A stretch of 64,000 bases of DNA from an uncultured Dehalococcoidia bacterium. Lineage in GTDB: Bacteria > Chloroflexota > Dehalococcoidia > Lucifugimonadales > UBA1123. Below the pieces are notes generated by a model. The model saw only the letters and a program-made list of their open reading frames with translations, was not told the DNA's origin and searched no databases. This document shows, piece after piece, positions 30,638-39,717 of this stretch. Made by a program: the position numbers and the translations under genes. Location of the stretch: assembly GCA_951812505.1 (NCBI GenBank), contig CATOSI010000003.1, positions 248,001 through 312,000 of the forward strand, written 5' to 3'. Within the stretch, counting starts at the first letter, position 1. Each line of letters starts with the position of its first letter.

Positions 30638-32611
30638 TTGCACAAACGCGAACATAGACTAGATATTAGATTAAACAAAATTTATGGCATGTTGCCAAAA
30701 TTTCACTGGTCGCTGTTGCTCTCGCTGGCCCTGATAGCGATCCTGGGAGCATCACTGATTGCTCCCGGTTCCGGCGAGGCTTCGTCGCCGCCGCCCAAGT
30801 ATCCAAAAGATACTACCAACCCGTATGTCTCCTCTATCAATCGGTGGAGTCCCGCCATGGAGCGTACCAGTTCCGATACGCTGAAATGGGCAATTGTATT
30901 CAGCGAAGACGTCCTCAACGTGGACTCCGCGGACTTCGATATCGGTGGGACAACCGCCTCTCTCTCCGTCACCTCGGTGGATACTCACTTAGATAGCGTG
31001 TACTTTGCGACCCTTTCGGGCGGCGACCTTCCCGACCTGAACGGAATCGTCTCCATTAACGTCGTATCCGACAGTGACATCACTGATGGACGCGGCAACC
31101 CCTTGGCTTCATCCCCGCCCATACGGAACACAAACACTTATACTGTGGTCAATCCGTTCGCGCCGCCGCCGGTACCCATTGTCCCTCCGCGGCTCCTGAG
31201 CATCGAGTATAGGTCTCCCACTTCTCCAATCACTAATGTGGACAGCCTTACTTGGCGAGTTGCCTTCAACGAGCCGGTCAGTCTGGACGTCTCGAATTTC
31301 AGGGTCTCTGGCGTGCCGGGCACGCTCAATTTGACGGTGGTTCCCCCTGAGATGGCCGTACTGTCTGGCGAATCACTCTGCAAGTGCGAACTTGAAGACC
31401 CGCTTCCCGGAATGGTGTACGATGTCATGTTCTCTGAAGGTGAAGATCCTTCAGAAAAAGGTCTGTCAGACCACAATGGCACAGTTATCCTCGAAATACA
31501 CGATGCGGATAGCATAGTGGACAATGACGGCGCACCTGTTGTCAGTCTCATCCCCGAAGAGACCAACGAACCCGCCTACATCCTGGACAATGTCGCGCCG
31601 GTTCTGAGCGAGACTATCGAAGTAATGGCGCCGAGACCGGACACATCACCCAAGTACACATTCAACTCGTCAGAGCCCGGACAAATTACCTATGGCGGCT
31701 CCTGCGCGAGCGTCTGGGGAATGGCTAAGACTGGCGACAATCGAATTCCCCTCAATCCGCTCCCGGTCGGGGATCACTTCAACTGTTGGATCAGCGTAAC
31801 CGACATGGCGGGCAATACGTCAGATGCGCTTGTCGTTACCAGGTTCACCATGGATGCTACCCCTCCGCACCTCGTAAGCCTCAATCGTGTTTGGCCTCCT
31901 TCCAGGACCACCTCAGCCGACGCGCTGATGTGGCTGGTAACCTTTAGTGAACCGGTCAACAACGTTGACGCAGAAGATTTCGACGTGTTCAGCCAAGTCT
32001 CCAACGTCGTTGGGGTCGTACCGGTGGGACTCGGAGAGCCGGGCGATCCCAGCTCTGAATACTTCGTGGTTGTGCAGGGAGGCGATCTCGAACTGCTGAA
32101 CGGACTGGTCATCCTCGCTCTCAAAGATGGGCGCAATATCGCCGACCCGGCGGGCAATCCGCTCACCGATGAAACTCCTACTGGCACAAACGACAACAAG
32201 TTCTGGCTGGTGAACAAAGGACCAGATCCGGATCCGCCTGCGGTGGCCAACCTTGCCATTCATAATGTGAGATACAACTCCATAAACTTGGGCGCCTCCA
32301 CCAAATTATCGGTGAACTTCTCGTCCAAGAGTGCTCTGGTAGCCATTTTCCAGCCTCATCCCGAAGCAGGCATAACCTGTTCGGGCGATGAGCGGCTTGA
32401 GTACGGCTGGTACAATACGACCGCCACGCTTACCCCAATCGGCCCAGACGGGAGATTTACCGATACCGACAAAGGGCGAGTCAACCAAGTTGTCGCCATT
32501 CCCAAGACTCCCGGTGAATACATGCTGCTAGCCTACTGTGTCAACGGAGCCCAGCGATCCGATGCCCTCACGCTGTGGAGCGGAACCATCACGCTGAAAT
32601 CCTCAGAGTAA
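30638..32611 (+). CDS. Secreted protein with repeated Ig-like (adhesin-type) domains
   Basis: The 657-residue product has a long N-terminal signal sequence whose core is WSLLLSLALIAILGASLIAPG (about residues 25-45), probably cleaved after GEA. At least three domains follow with the pattern of bacterial Ig-like domains: TLKWAIVFSEDVLNVDSADFDI (about 88-109), SLTWRVAFNEPVSLDVSNFRV (about 202-222) and ALMWLVTFSEPVNNVDAEDFDV (about 428-449). Each is followed by the LPDLNGIV / LELLNGLV element. No membrane anchor or sorting signal is visible at the C-terminus. A surface or envelope role is likely. TTG 30638 follows AAAGGAGA; ATG 30689 is an alternative start. A strong hairpin follows the stop. Confidence 0.74.
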   Translation: MHKREHRLDIRLNKIYGMLPKFHWSLLLSLALIAILGASLIAPGSGEASSPPPKYPKDTTNPYVSSINRWSPAMERTSSDTLKWAIVFSEDVLNVDSADFDIGGTTASLSVTSVDTHLDSVYFATLSGGDLPDLNGIVSINVVSDSDITDGRGNPLASSPPIRNTNTYTVVNPFAPPPVPIVPPRLLSIEYRSPTSPITNVDSLTWRVAFNEPVSLDVSNFRVSGVPGTLNLTVVPPEMAVLSGESLCKCELEDPLPGMVYDVMFSEGEDPSEKGLSDHNGTVILEIHDADSIVDNDGAPVVSLIPEETNEPAYILDNVAPVLSETIEVMAPRPDTSPKYTFNSSEPGQITYGGSCASVWGMAKTGDNRIPLNPLPVGDHFNCWISVTDMAGNTSDALVVTRFTMDATPPHLVSLNRVWPPSRTTSADALMWLVTFSEPVNNVDAEDFDVFSQVSNVVGVVPVGLGEPGDPSSEYFVVVQGGDLELLNGLVILALKDGRNIADPAGNPLTDETPTGTNDNKFWLVNKGPDPDPPAVANLAIHNVRYNSINLGASTKLSVNFSSKSALVAIFQPHPEAGITCSGDERLEYGWYNTTATLTPIGPDGRFTDTDKGRVNQVVAIPKTPGEYMLLAYCVNGAQRSDALTLWSGTITLKSSE

Positions 32612-32643
32612 CTCCGCAGTCTTTTCATAGTGGATGAACAAGT

Positions 32644-32674
32644 CCGGGGCGGGATTCTTAGAATCCCGCCCCGG
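32644..32674 (+). terminator. Strong GC hairpin after the Ig-like protein gene
   Basis: CCGGGGCGGGATT (32644-32656) pairs perfectly with AATCCCGCCCCGG (32662-32674). There is no clear T-run after it, but it lies 33 bases past the stop and is the likely end of the transcript. Confidence 0.68.
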
Positions 32675-32868
32675 CTCTATTCAGGTTCAAATTCCAGGCA
32701 TATGCCTATAACGTAAAAGCGCGTCCTTGACGCTTGGTGATGCGTCAATTCCCAACCAAATTATACCTTTGCGCAATTAAAAGTTATGTGATAGATTGTG
32801 CGCTGGGTAAAAATTTACTCGTGGCATCCGATTCGGCGCAAGGATCTCTTGAAGGAGGGGATAGGACT

Positions 32869-34167
32869 ATGGCTAAGAAGGTTGGCAATTATGTACAACG
32901 TCCCGGAAGACAGTTGGGGGATGAGCCGATCACCATTCCGGTCGCCGAGGATCTGTTGTCGGAGCCGGGTATTCCGGAACGAGAAAGGGATGTCTCCTTC
33001 TACAGCAGGGAATATCCCCTTGAGAACATGGCCATAGAAGAGAGCGCCTCAGCTGAGTGGGCAAGAGAGGAGCGCGAGAGGTTCACCCCGGAGTCCATTG
33101 AATTCTTCAACGAACACCAGGAGACGATGGAGCCTATCGTCGAGTGGGTCAGGACGAGCGGCGAACTTGAGCCTATCGGCACACCGAACGGCGACGATGT
33201 AACCGATATCATCCGTCAGAAGGCCATCGAACTGGGCTACGGCGAGGTGGGATTCACCCGCAACGACCCCCACTACGTCTATAACACCAGGAAGCCCGCC
33301 ATCCGCAAGGACCTGCCTCACGCCATCTGCCTTGCTTTGGAGCAGGACTACCGCAAGACCCAGACAATCCCCAGCATGGAGGCCGAGGACACCCACTTCG
33401 GGACATACGCCGACCAGGGCCCTCTCACCATGGAACTGACCGAGTTCATTCGCTCGCTCGGTTACAACGTGCAGGTATCCGGCCCGACCTGGCACTACGG
33501 CCCGATGATTCCGCTGTTCGTCGCCGCCGGCCTCGGACAGCTTGGAGCCAACGGACAGCTGCTCTCCCCGCACTTCGGCTCCAGGGCGCGCCTGCAGATA
33601 GTCTATACCGACGCCAACGTCACCTACGACGAGCCGGTTGACTACGGTATCCACAATTTCTGCCAGGAATGCAAGGTATGCGTGGACCGCTGCCCCGGCC
33701 GCGCGCTCATGCCCGATAAGGTCTGGTACAGGGGCGTCGAAAAGAACAAGCTCGTGTTCAAGCGCTGCCGCCCGGTCATGGCCCGCTATGAAGGTTGCGG
33801 AGTGTGCATGAAGGTCTGCCCGATCCAGAAGTACGGCATGAAGCCCGTCATGGAACACTACATCGCCACCGACGGCGAAGTCCTGGGCAAGGGCACCGAC
33901 AACCTCGAAGGCTACGAACTCTCCGACAAGGGCTACTTCGGCCCTGGCAAGCTGCCCAGCTTCAGCAGGGACTTCTTCGATATGCCACATGGCAGAGCCG
34001 AGGACTGGATTCTCATGGAGTTCAGGAACAAGCTCATGGAGAACAAGGTCAAGAATGGCGACGGCCAGAACGAAGACCTGATGTGGGAGGACTTCCGCAG
34101 CAAGATGGAAGAGTCGCTTGAAGGCCGCGAAGTCTCCGTTGACATGGGAATGGACAGGGGCATCTAG
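32869..34167 (+). CDS. Reductive-dehalogenase-like iron-sulfur protein without Tat signal
   Basis: The start is set at ATG 32869, which has GAAGGAGGGG just upstream; in-frame codons before it look non-coding. The 432-residue product matches the corrinoid-binding and ferredoxin parts of reductive dehalogenases. GLGQLGANGQLLSPHFGSRARL near residue 220 resembles the B12-binding segment. Two Cys clusters follow, CQECKVCVDRCPGRA (about 264-278) and CGVCMKVCPIQKYG (about 307-320). It lacks the twin-arginine signal of respiratory RdhA enzymes and no RdhB anchor gene is nearby. It is therefore probably cytoplasmic, perhaps a catabolic dehalogenase or another corrinoid reductase related to QueG. A terminator follows. 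Confidence 0.82.
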   Translation: MAKKVGNYVQRPGRQLGDEPITIPVAEDLLSEPGIPERERDVSFYSREYPLENMAIEESASAEWAREERERFTPESIEFFNEHQETMEPIVEWVRTSGELEPIGTPNGDDVTDIIRQKAIELGYGEVGFTRNDPHYVYNTRKPAIRKDLPHAICLALEQDYRKTQTIPSMEAEDTHFGTYADQGPLTMELTEFIRSLGYNVQVSGPTWHYGPMIPLFVAAGLGQLGANGQLLSPHFGSRARLQIVYTDANVTYDEPVDYGIHNFCQECKVCVDRCPGRALMPDKVWYRGVEKNKLVFKRCRPVMARYEGCGVCMKVCPIQKYGMKPVMEHYIATDGEVLGKGTDNLEGYELSDKGYFGPGKLPSFSRDFFDMPHGRAEDWILMEFRNKLMENKVKNGDGQNEDLMWEDFRSKMEESLEGREVSVDMGMDRGI

Positions 34168-34192
34168 CATTTATTAGCCAAACAGGAAGTTA

Positions 34193-34240
34193 AAGGGCAT
34201 CCTCGTGGGCCGGGATTCATCGGCTCGCAAGGATGCCCTT
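34193..34240 (+). terminator. Intrinsic terminator
   Basis: AAGGGCATCC (34193-34202) pairs with GGATGCCCTT (34231-34240) with further inner pairing, followed by GACTTTTG. It ends the reductive-dehalogenase-like gene. Confidence 0.7.
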
Positions 34241-34302
34241 GACTTTTGTACCCTGTGATATACTCCGCTCGATAGAAATGAACCCGTGAGCCGAGGTGGG
34301 CG

Positions 34303-35883
34303 ATGTTTGACGTAATAATTACCGGGGGAACTGTCGTTGATGGAAGCGGATCGCCCGGATTCAGAGCCGATGTCGGTATATCCGGCGAGCGCATAGACGT
34401 AATAGGCGACCTGTCGCAGGCAGAGGCCCGACGCGTGATCAACGCTACCGGCCTCACGGTATCCCCAGGATTCATAGACACGCACGCGCACTCGGATGGC
34501 GTTCTGCTCTGGGATCCGCAGCACGCCAATGGTCTCCGTCAGGGCATAACCACTGAGATACTCGGACAGGACGGCCTGAGCTACGCGCCGATGTCCGCGG
34601 ACAACTACAAGACTTACAGGCGATACCTGTCGGGCATACTGGGCGAGCCGCCCGAAGACCTCGACATGTCCAGCGTGGCCGCGTTCCGGTCGCACTACCA
34701 CAAGAAGGTTTCGATAAACACCGCCTATAACGTTGCACACGGCGCCATACGTCTGGAGACCGTGGGTTTCGATGATGTACCGTTGCGTGGAGAGGCACTG
34801 AACAAGGCTCTCGACTTGGTGCGGCAGGGAATGGAAGAGGGCGCTATCGGGTTCGCCACCGGAATGTCCTATCATCCCAACGCGTGGAGCGACACGGATG
34901 AACTCGTAGCTATCTGTGATGTAGTGGCAGAGTACGGCGGTGTTTACACTACCCACCTCCGCGACGTGAATACCGACCGTGGCTTCGGCGACGGCGGTGT
35001 GCCCGAAGCTCTGGAAATTGGCCGCAGGTCGGGCGTCAAAGTTCACTTCTCCCACTACCGGACCGACGCCTCAAACGCAGGCCAGGTGGGCGAGCGCATG
35101 GAACTCATAGACCAAGCCAAGGCCGAGGGAGTTGACTGCACGCTGGAACTCTACCCGTATCCGACGGGTAGCTCATTCCCTCTCAGCTTCCTGCCCAGCC
35201 AGGATCATGTTGGCGGCCCTGACGAGATAATGCGCAGGCTGCGCGACGGACGACTCCGGCGCAGGCTGGTGAGAGAACTCGAAGGGCACCCACGCCGCAC
35301 ACTCGACGACGCGGTGTTCACCTACATGAAGGTGAATAAAGACCTGGAGGGCATGTGTCTTGCGGACGTTGCCGCCGAACGCGGGCAGAGCCCCGGCGAA
35401 ACTCTTATTGATTTGCTCGCCGAAGAGGACGGTCAGATTTGCTACCGGGGAGCGCCGCCTCACAGCGTCCGCGTGTGGGACCAGATCAGCCGCGATGCTA
35501 TGGACTTTCTGGCGCGAGACGACTACATGGTGGGCAGCGATGCGATACCGATAGGCTCGATGCCTCATCCCAGGGCATACGGATGCTTCCCGCGTTTCCT
35601 CGGACGGCTACGGAAGAAGCATCCGGTCATCAGTCTCGAACAGACCGTTCAGCGCATGACTGACAACGCCGCACGGCGCTTCGGACTAAAGCGTCGTGGA
35701 CTCATCAGAACGGGCTATTTCGCGGACATCGTTATCTTCGACGCGGATCACGTAATTGACAACGCGACATACGATGATCCAGTCCAGTTCCCCACGGGCA
35801 TACCGTTCGTGCTGGTCAACGGGAGCGTCGCAGTTGACAACGAACATTGTACCGGCGTCATGGCGGGCCAGGCCGTTCCATAG
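34303..35883 (+). CDS. N-acyl-D-amino-acid deacylase-type amidohydrolase
   Basis: This 526-residue amidohydrolase-superfamily enzyme has the metal-binding motif GFIDTHAHSDGVLLW (about residues 56-70). It also has the D-aminoacylase-type signatures VYTTHLRDVNTDRGFGDG (about 216-233), VHFSHYRTDA near 247, and the catalytic-Asp region GSDAIPIGSMPHPRAYGCFPRFLG (about 410-433). D-aminoacylases have a zinc-binding Cys in GNCGxSxAP; here the matching stretch is GQDGLSYAP (about 89-97), so metal binding or substrate must differ. Likely reaction: hydrolysis of an N-acyl-D-amino acid, dipeptide or related amide. GAGGTGG precedes ATG 34303. The downstream transporter gene starts 70 bases later and may handle a product or substrate. 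Confidence 0.86.
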   Translation: MFDVIITGGTVVDGSGSPGFRADVGISGERIDVIGDLSQAEARRVINATGLTVSPGFIDTHAHSDGVLLWDPQHANGLRQGITTEILGQDGLSYAPMSADNYKTYRRYLSGILGEPPEDLDMSSVAAFRSHYHKKVSINTAYNVAHGAIRLETVGFDDVPLRGEALNKALDLVRQGMEEGAIGFATGMSYHPNAWSDTDELVAICDVVAEYGGVYTTHLRDVNTDRGFGDGGVPEALEIGRRSGVKVHFSHYRTDASNAGQVGERMELIDQAKAEGVDCTLELYPYPTGSSFPLSFLPSQDHVGGPDEIMRRLRDGRLRRRLVRELEGHPRRTLDDAVFTYMKVNKDLEGMCLADVAAERGQSPGETLIDLLAEEDGQICYRGAPPHSVRVWDQISRDAMDFLARDDYMVGSDAIPIGSMPHPRAYGCFPRFLGRLRKKHPVISLEQTVQRMTDNAARRFGLKRRGLIRTGYFADIVIFDADHVIDNATYDDPVQFPTGIPFVLVNGSVAVDNEHCTGVMAGQAVP

Positions 35884-35952
35884 AATCGCGGAAAGGAAAA
35901 GCGACTGTTTTCCCCAAAGCCGACGCTTTCCGACCAGGAAATCGCCTCTGGG

Positions 35953-37938
35953 ATGAAATGGCTGACCTGGGAAGGCGCGGCCTCAATGGGATTCGGCAGC
36001 ATCACCGGAAGCGGATTCCTCGCCGCCTACGCGCTTCTGATGGGAGCGAACAACTTCCAGATAGGCGTTCTGGCGGCTCTGCCCTTCCTGCTGCAGCCCA
36101 CGCAGATTCTGATGATCGTGGTCGTGGAACGACTGAAGGTGCGGAAACTTCTGGCAGTGTCCACGTGGACATTGTCCCAGGCCCTCTGGATTCCGGTCGC
36201 GCTGATACCGGTATTCGTGGAGATACCCAGCGCCCTGTCAGTGTCCGCGCTGCTCGGACTGGTCGCGCTCCGCAGCCTGCTGGCCGCGGCCACCGCCGCC
36301 AACTACAACGGCTGGCTGCGCGACCTTGTACCCTCGAACGTACTGGGCGGCTTCTTCTCCAGGCGTCTTACCTTCGCGACCGTCGCGTCCATCGTCTTCG
36401 GGCTGGGAGCGTCCTTCTTCATTGACTTCTGGAATACGCAGAACCCCGGCGACGCGGGGGTGTACGGCTATACCATAGCCATGCTCGCGGGCGCGATATT
36501 CATAGGGATGGCAAGCCCCGTGTTCATGGCGCTCGCTCCCGAACCGCTTATGCAGACCCCGGTGGGAGGTCGGCCTCCTCTCATTGACAATCTAACGATG
36601 CCTCTGCGAGACAAGAACTTCAGGCAGTTGATGAACTTCCTCTTCTTCAGGGGATTCACTGCCAACCTGGCTATCCCATTCTTCGCGGTGTATATGCTCG
36701 GTCGCCTCGGGCTTCCACTGAGTGCGGTCATCGCGCTCACGGTGGTCAGCCAACTGTCCAACATACTCTTCCTTCGCGTCTGGGGCCCAATGTCCGACAG
36801 GCTCGGAAGCAAGGTCATCCTGTCCGTATGCACATCTCTGCTCCTGCTGGTGATTCTCGGCTGGACATTCACGACTTTACCGGACAGGTACTTCCTCACG
36901 ATACCGCTGCTCGTGATTCTGCACATATTCGCGGGGATAGCCATAGCGGGCATAAATGTAGCCACCGGCGTTATCGGCATGAAGTTGGCGCCTACGGGCA
37001 ACGCGGCCCCGTATCTTGCGGGCGCGTCGCTCGCCACCAACCTGGGGTCGGGCCTGGCCCCCCTGGTCGGAGGCCGGTTCGCCGACTTCTTCAGCGTTCG
37101 CGCCTTCTCCATAAACGTGGAATGGATTGATCCCACGAGGACAGTTGACCTTCCCGCGTTCCATCTCACAGGCTACGACTTCCTGTTCGTCGTCGCATTC
37201 GCGCTTGGCCTTGTGGCGCTCAACACCCTCACCACCATACGGGAGGAGGGCGAAGCAAGGAGAGAAGCGGTCATGGATGAACTGATGGCCGGCTCCGCCG
37301 ATATGACCCGCGCCGTGAGTTCCTTGCCCGGTCTCAGATTCGCCGCTCAGTTCCCGTACAGCTATCTTCGTCATGTCCCCGGTGTGGATGTGGCCGTCGG
37401 AGTGACGGCATATCAGTTGGCGTCGTCCACCAGGGCGGCGATGGCGGCGGCGGGACGCGGAGGCACGTCGGCGGAGACAATCGCCAGAAGGGTGTCCACC
37501 GCGGTCCAGAATACCGCGGGCCCCATATCCGACATTGGCGATGCCGGCGCAGAGGTCGCAATGCACTCGGCTAGGGGAGTCATGAACGCGGCAGCCGAGG
37601 TAGAAGAGAGTGCGGAGACGTTAGCCGGAGGCGCTCTGATAGGAATTTCCCAAGTGGTGGGCAGGACCACATCGAGGTCTGTTCACCTCATCGAGGGCGC
37701 GGCCCACGGAATAGTCCAGGGATCGCACGAGGCGGGCGCCAGTCTGTATAATGCGGTTACTGGCGCGCTCAACAGTGTCCGTCAGGTTTCATCCATCCTC
37801 GGAATCTCCGAGGAAGAGGTGATAGCGAGCGTCGCCAACAGTGCCTTAGAGTCTGCTGAGGAGATTGGGACGGAAGCAGTGGAGGAGGTACGCAGCGCCA
37901 TATCCTCCGCAACTGACCATCCTGTCCGAGACTCCTGA
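35953..37938 (+). CDS. MFS-type transporter with long C-terminal extension
   Basis: The 661-residue product has about twelve hydrophobic segments in residues 1-430, arranged as in the major facilitator superfamily; MSDRLGSKVILSV near residue 277 is the characteristic loop between helices. The substrate is unknown. Residues about 435-661 form an unusual soluble tail rich in Ala, Ser, Val and Glu, with short helix-like repeats (GAEVAMHSARGVMNAAAEVEESAET and similar). The ATG at 35953 has no good ribosome site. The frame is open upstream to the TAG of the previous gene and the residues there (FSPKPTLSDQEIASG) look plausible, so the true start may be a rarer codon such as CTG. A very strong hairpin follows the stop. 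Confidence 0.8.
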   Translation: MKWLTWEGAASMGFGSITGSGFLAAYALLMGANNFQIGVLAALPFLLQPTQILMIVVVERLKVRKLLAVSTWTLSQALWIPVALIPVFVEIPSALSVSALLGLVALRSLLAAATAANYNGWLRDLVPSNVLGGFFSRRLTFATVASIVFGLGASFFIDFWNTQNPGDAGVYGYTIAMLAGAIFIGMASPVFMALAPEPLMQTPVGGRPPLIDNLTMPLRDKNFRQLMNFLFFRGFTANLAIPFFAVYMLGRLGLPLSAVIALTVVSQLSNILFLRVWGPMSDRLGSKVILSVCTSLLLLVILGWTFTTLPDRYFLTIPLLVILHIFAGIAIAGINVATGVIGMKLAPTGNAAPYLAGASLATNLGSGLAPLVGGRFADFFSVRAFSINVEWIDPTRTVDLPAFHLTGYDFLFVVAFALGLVALNTLTTIREEGEARREAVMDELMAGSADMTRAVSSLPGLRFAAQFPYSYLRHVPGVDVAVGVTAYQLASSTRAAMAAAGRGGTSAETIARRVSTAVQNTAGPISDIGDAGAEVAMHSARGVMNAAAEVEESAETLAGGALIGISQVVGRTTSRSVHLIEGAAHGIVQGSHEAGASLYNAVTGALNSVRQVSSILGISEEEVIASVANSALESAEEIGTEAVEEVRSAISSATDHPVRDS

Positions 37939-37957
37939 CACACCCGGACCTGGCCCT

Positions 37958-38001
37958 TCTGAGCGTGGCTGAAATCTTCGCCGGTTTCAGCCACGCTCAG
38001 A
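37958..38001 (+). terminator. Perfect 17-base hairpin after the MFS gene
   Basis: TCTGAGCGTGGCTGAAA (37958-37974) pairs perfectly with TTTCAGCCACGCTCAGA (37985-38001). No T-run follows. It lies between convergent genes and may terminate or protect transcripts. The remaining 230 bases up to 38237 hold no gene I can support. Confidence 0.62.
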
Positions 38002-38237
38002 GACTCTGGCATACGAGAATGCCCCGGGCTACGTACAAGCCACAAACCGGAGGGCCTCGTTGACGCCAACCAATGGCACTGACAACTCAAGGGACAGACA
38101 TCCTGGGATTGCCGAACGCCTGTCACTCGAACCGCTGCGTGACCGCGAAGCATGGCGTGGCCGCGCGCTATTCCAGGCCGCGCTAACCAAGACGGCCGGG
38201 GACCTGCGCCCATCCCGTATAACTCGGTTTCCGACAG

Positions 38238-39641
38238 CTATTGAATCAAGCTTATAGCTGCGCTGGCGATGCCCAGGAACAGCAGGAATCCGAACACATC
38301 GGTCACGGTGGTGACGATGACGGCGGACGCGACCGCAGGATCAACTCCGAGGCGTCTCAGCAGTAATGGGACCGCCGCTCCCACAGACCCCGCGATGATC
38401 ATGTTGCCGAACATCGCCAGCCCCAGTACTATGCCAAGACCTATATTCTGTTTCCATATAATTGAGACAGCGGCCACCAGGACACCTAGCCATACTCCAT
38501 GCAGAATCCCCAGCGCGGCCTCCCGCACCAGTATGCGCGTCGCGCTCACGCCCACCAGTTCGCCCAGAGCGATTGATCGAACGATCAAAGTCAGGGTCTG
38601 CGTACCGCCAATGCCGCCCTGTCCCGCCACCACCGGAAGGAACGCCGCGAGAACCACTACCTGCGCCAGGGTGGATTCGAAGAGCGAGACGGTGGCCGCT
38701 GCCAGAAAGGTCGTGCCAAGGTTGACCGTAAGCCAGGGCAGGCGCGTTCGAATCGAGATAGACAGGGGGACGTCAATGACTTCACCCGCCACGCTCGCCA
38801 CCTGCATCATTTGCCGCGTATCCTCCTCGACTGTAGCGGTGAGGAGGGACTCGGATGGAATGACGCCTATGACCTGTCCGTTCTCCACGACCGGGAGGTA
38901 GGCCAGGTTGTAGTGACGCTAGAGGCGGGCGCACTCCTCTATTGGGGTATCGCCGTTCACGGCAGCGACTACGGGGCTGGCTATCTCCGAGACCTGCGTT
39001 TCGTTCTCCGCCAGCGCCAGATCAACCATGCTGGTCTGACCCAATAGTTCCCCGCCCTGATCCAGAACCAGGATGTGCGTGAACTCTTCCCTGTCTTCCT
39101 CTGCCAGTTCCCTGACACTCTCCCGCGCGGCGCGAGCGAGATCAGAGATACCCACCGAGGGAAAAACCGTCGTCATGAGGGAGCCCGCCTCGCCCAGCGA
39201 GTGGGTGAGTGGCTTAATGTCCTCCACCGTCTCCTCGAGTTGGAGCTCGACGCTCCTGGATACCCTACGGACCCGGGACGTGGGGAGACGTCGCAAAGTC
39301 TCCATTGCGAGTCGCGGACGAACGTGGAGCGTGGGAAGGCGACGCAGCGTCTCCAGCGCCAATTGGGGTCGGAGCTGTCGAAGCACTGCGGAGAGCATTC
39401 CCGTGCCCATCCGCGCTCCTACTCGCGCCGCCACAGCGGGGTTCATCTGTCTCAGCATCCAGGCGACGGTATCGGGAGACATCAAGCCCAGCACGGCGTC
39501 CCTGCTGGATCGCGGCAGCCCAACCAGGATGCTGCCCATGTCGGCCGGGTGCAGAGTCCGCATCATCTCCAGCGCTCTGCGTTCATGTCCAGCACCTATG
39601 AGTTCTCTTATTTCTCTGGAGATCTCCGCCGCCCTGGCCAA
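38238..39641 (-). pseudogene. mgtE: MgtE-family magnesium transporter interrupted by one in-frame TAG
   Basis: Read as one frame this is a 467-codon MgtE: N-terminal helical domain (LHPADMGSILVGLP, about residues 30-43), CBS domains (residues about 140-290) and a C-terminal membrane domain of about five helices. The frame is broken only by TAG at 38919-38921, inside the second CBS domain (EECARL-stop-RHYNLAYLPVVENGQVIGV). The frame does not shift, so a point nonsense mutation, suppression or a sequencing error are the options. Without read-through the channel domain is lost, unless translation restarts downstream. The membrane pore motif reads GGIGGTQ where typical MgtE has GGNAGxQ, while the Asp in VTTVTDVFGF that binds Mg is kept. 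The apparent start is TTG 39641. MgtE carries Mg into the cell. Confidence 0.82.
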
Positions 39642-39717
39642 GGAGATCGCTCACGGCTGTCCAGCCTAATCCTCAGAATCGGGTAGGCCCTCATCTCGTG
39701 TAACGGATTCCGAATGT

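Noticed and set aside
38060..38257. 65-codon frame between the MFS and mgtE genes
   Set aside because: No good ribosome site, no recognisable sequence, and it runs into the end of mgtE on the other strand.
38238..39641. Frameshift or two separate genes at the mgtE locus
   Set aside because: Both halves share one frame and join within a CBS domain; a single TAG explains the break.
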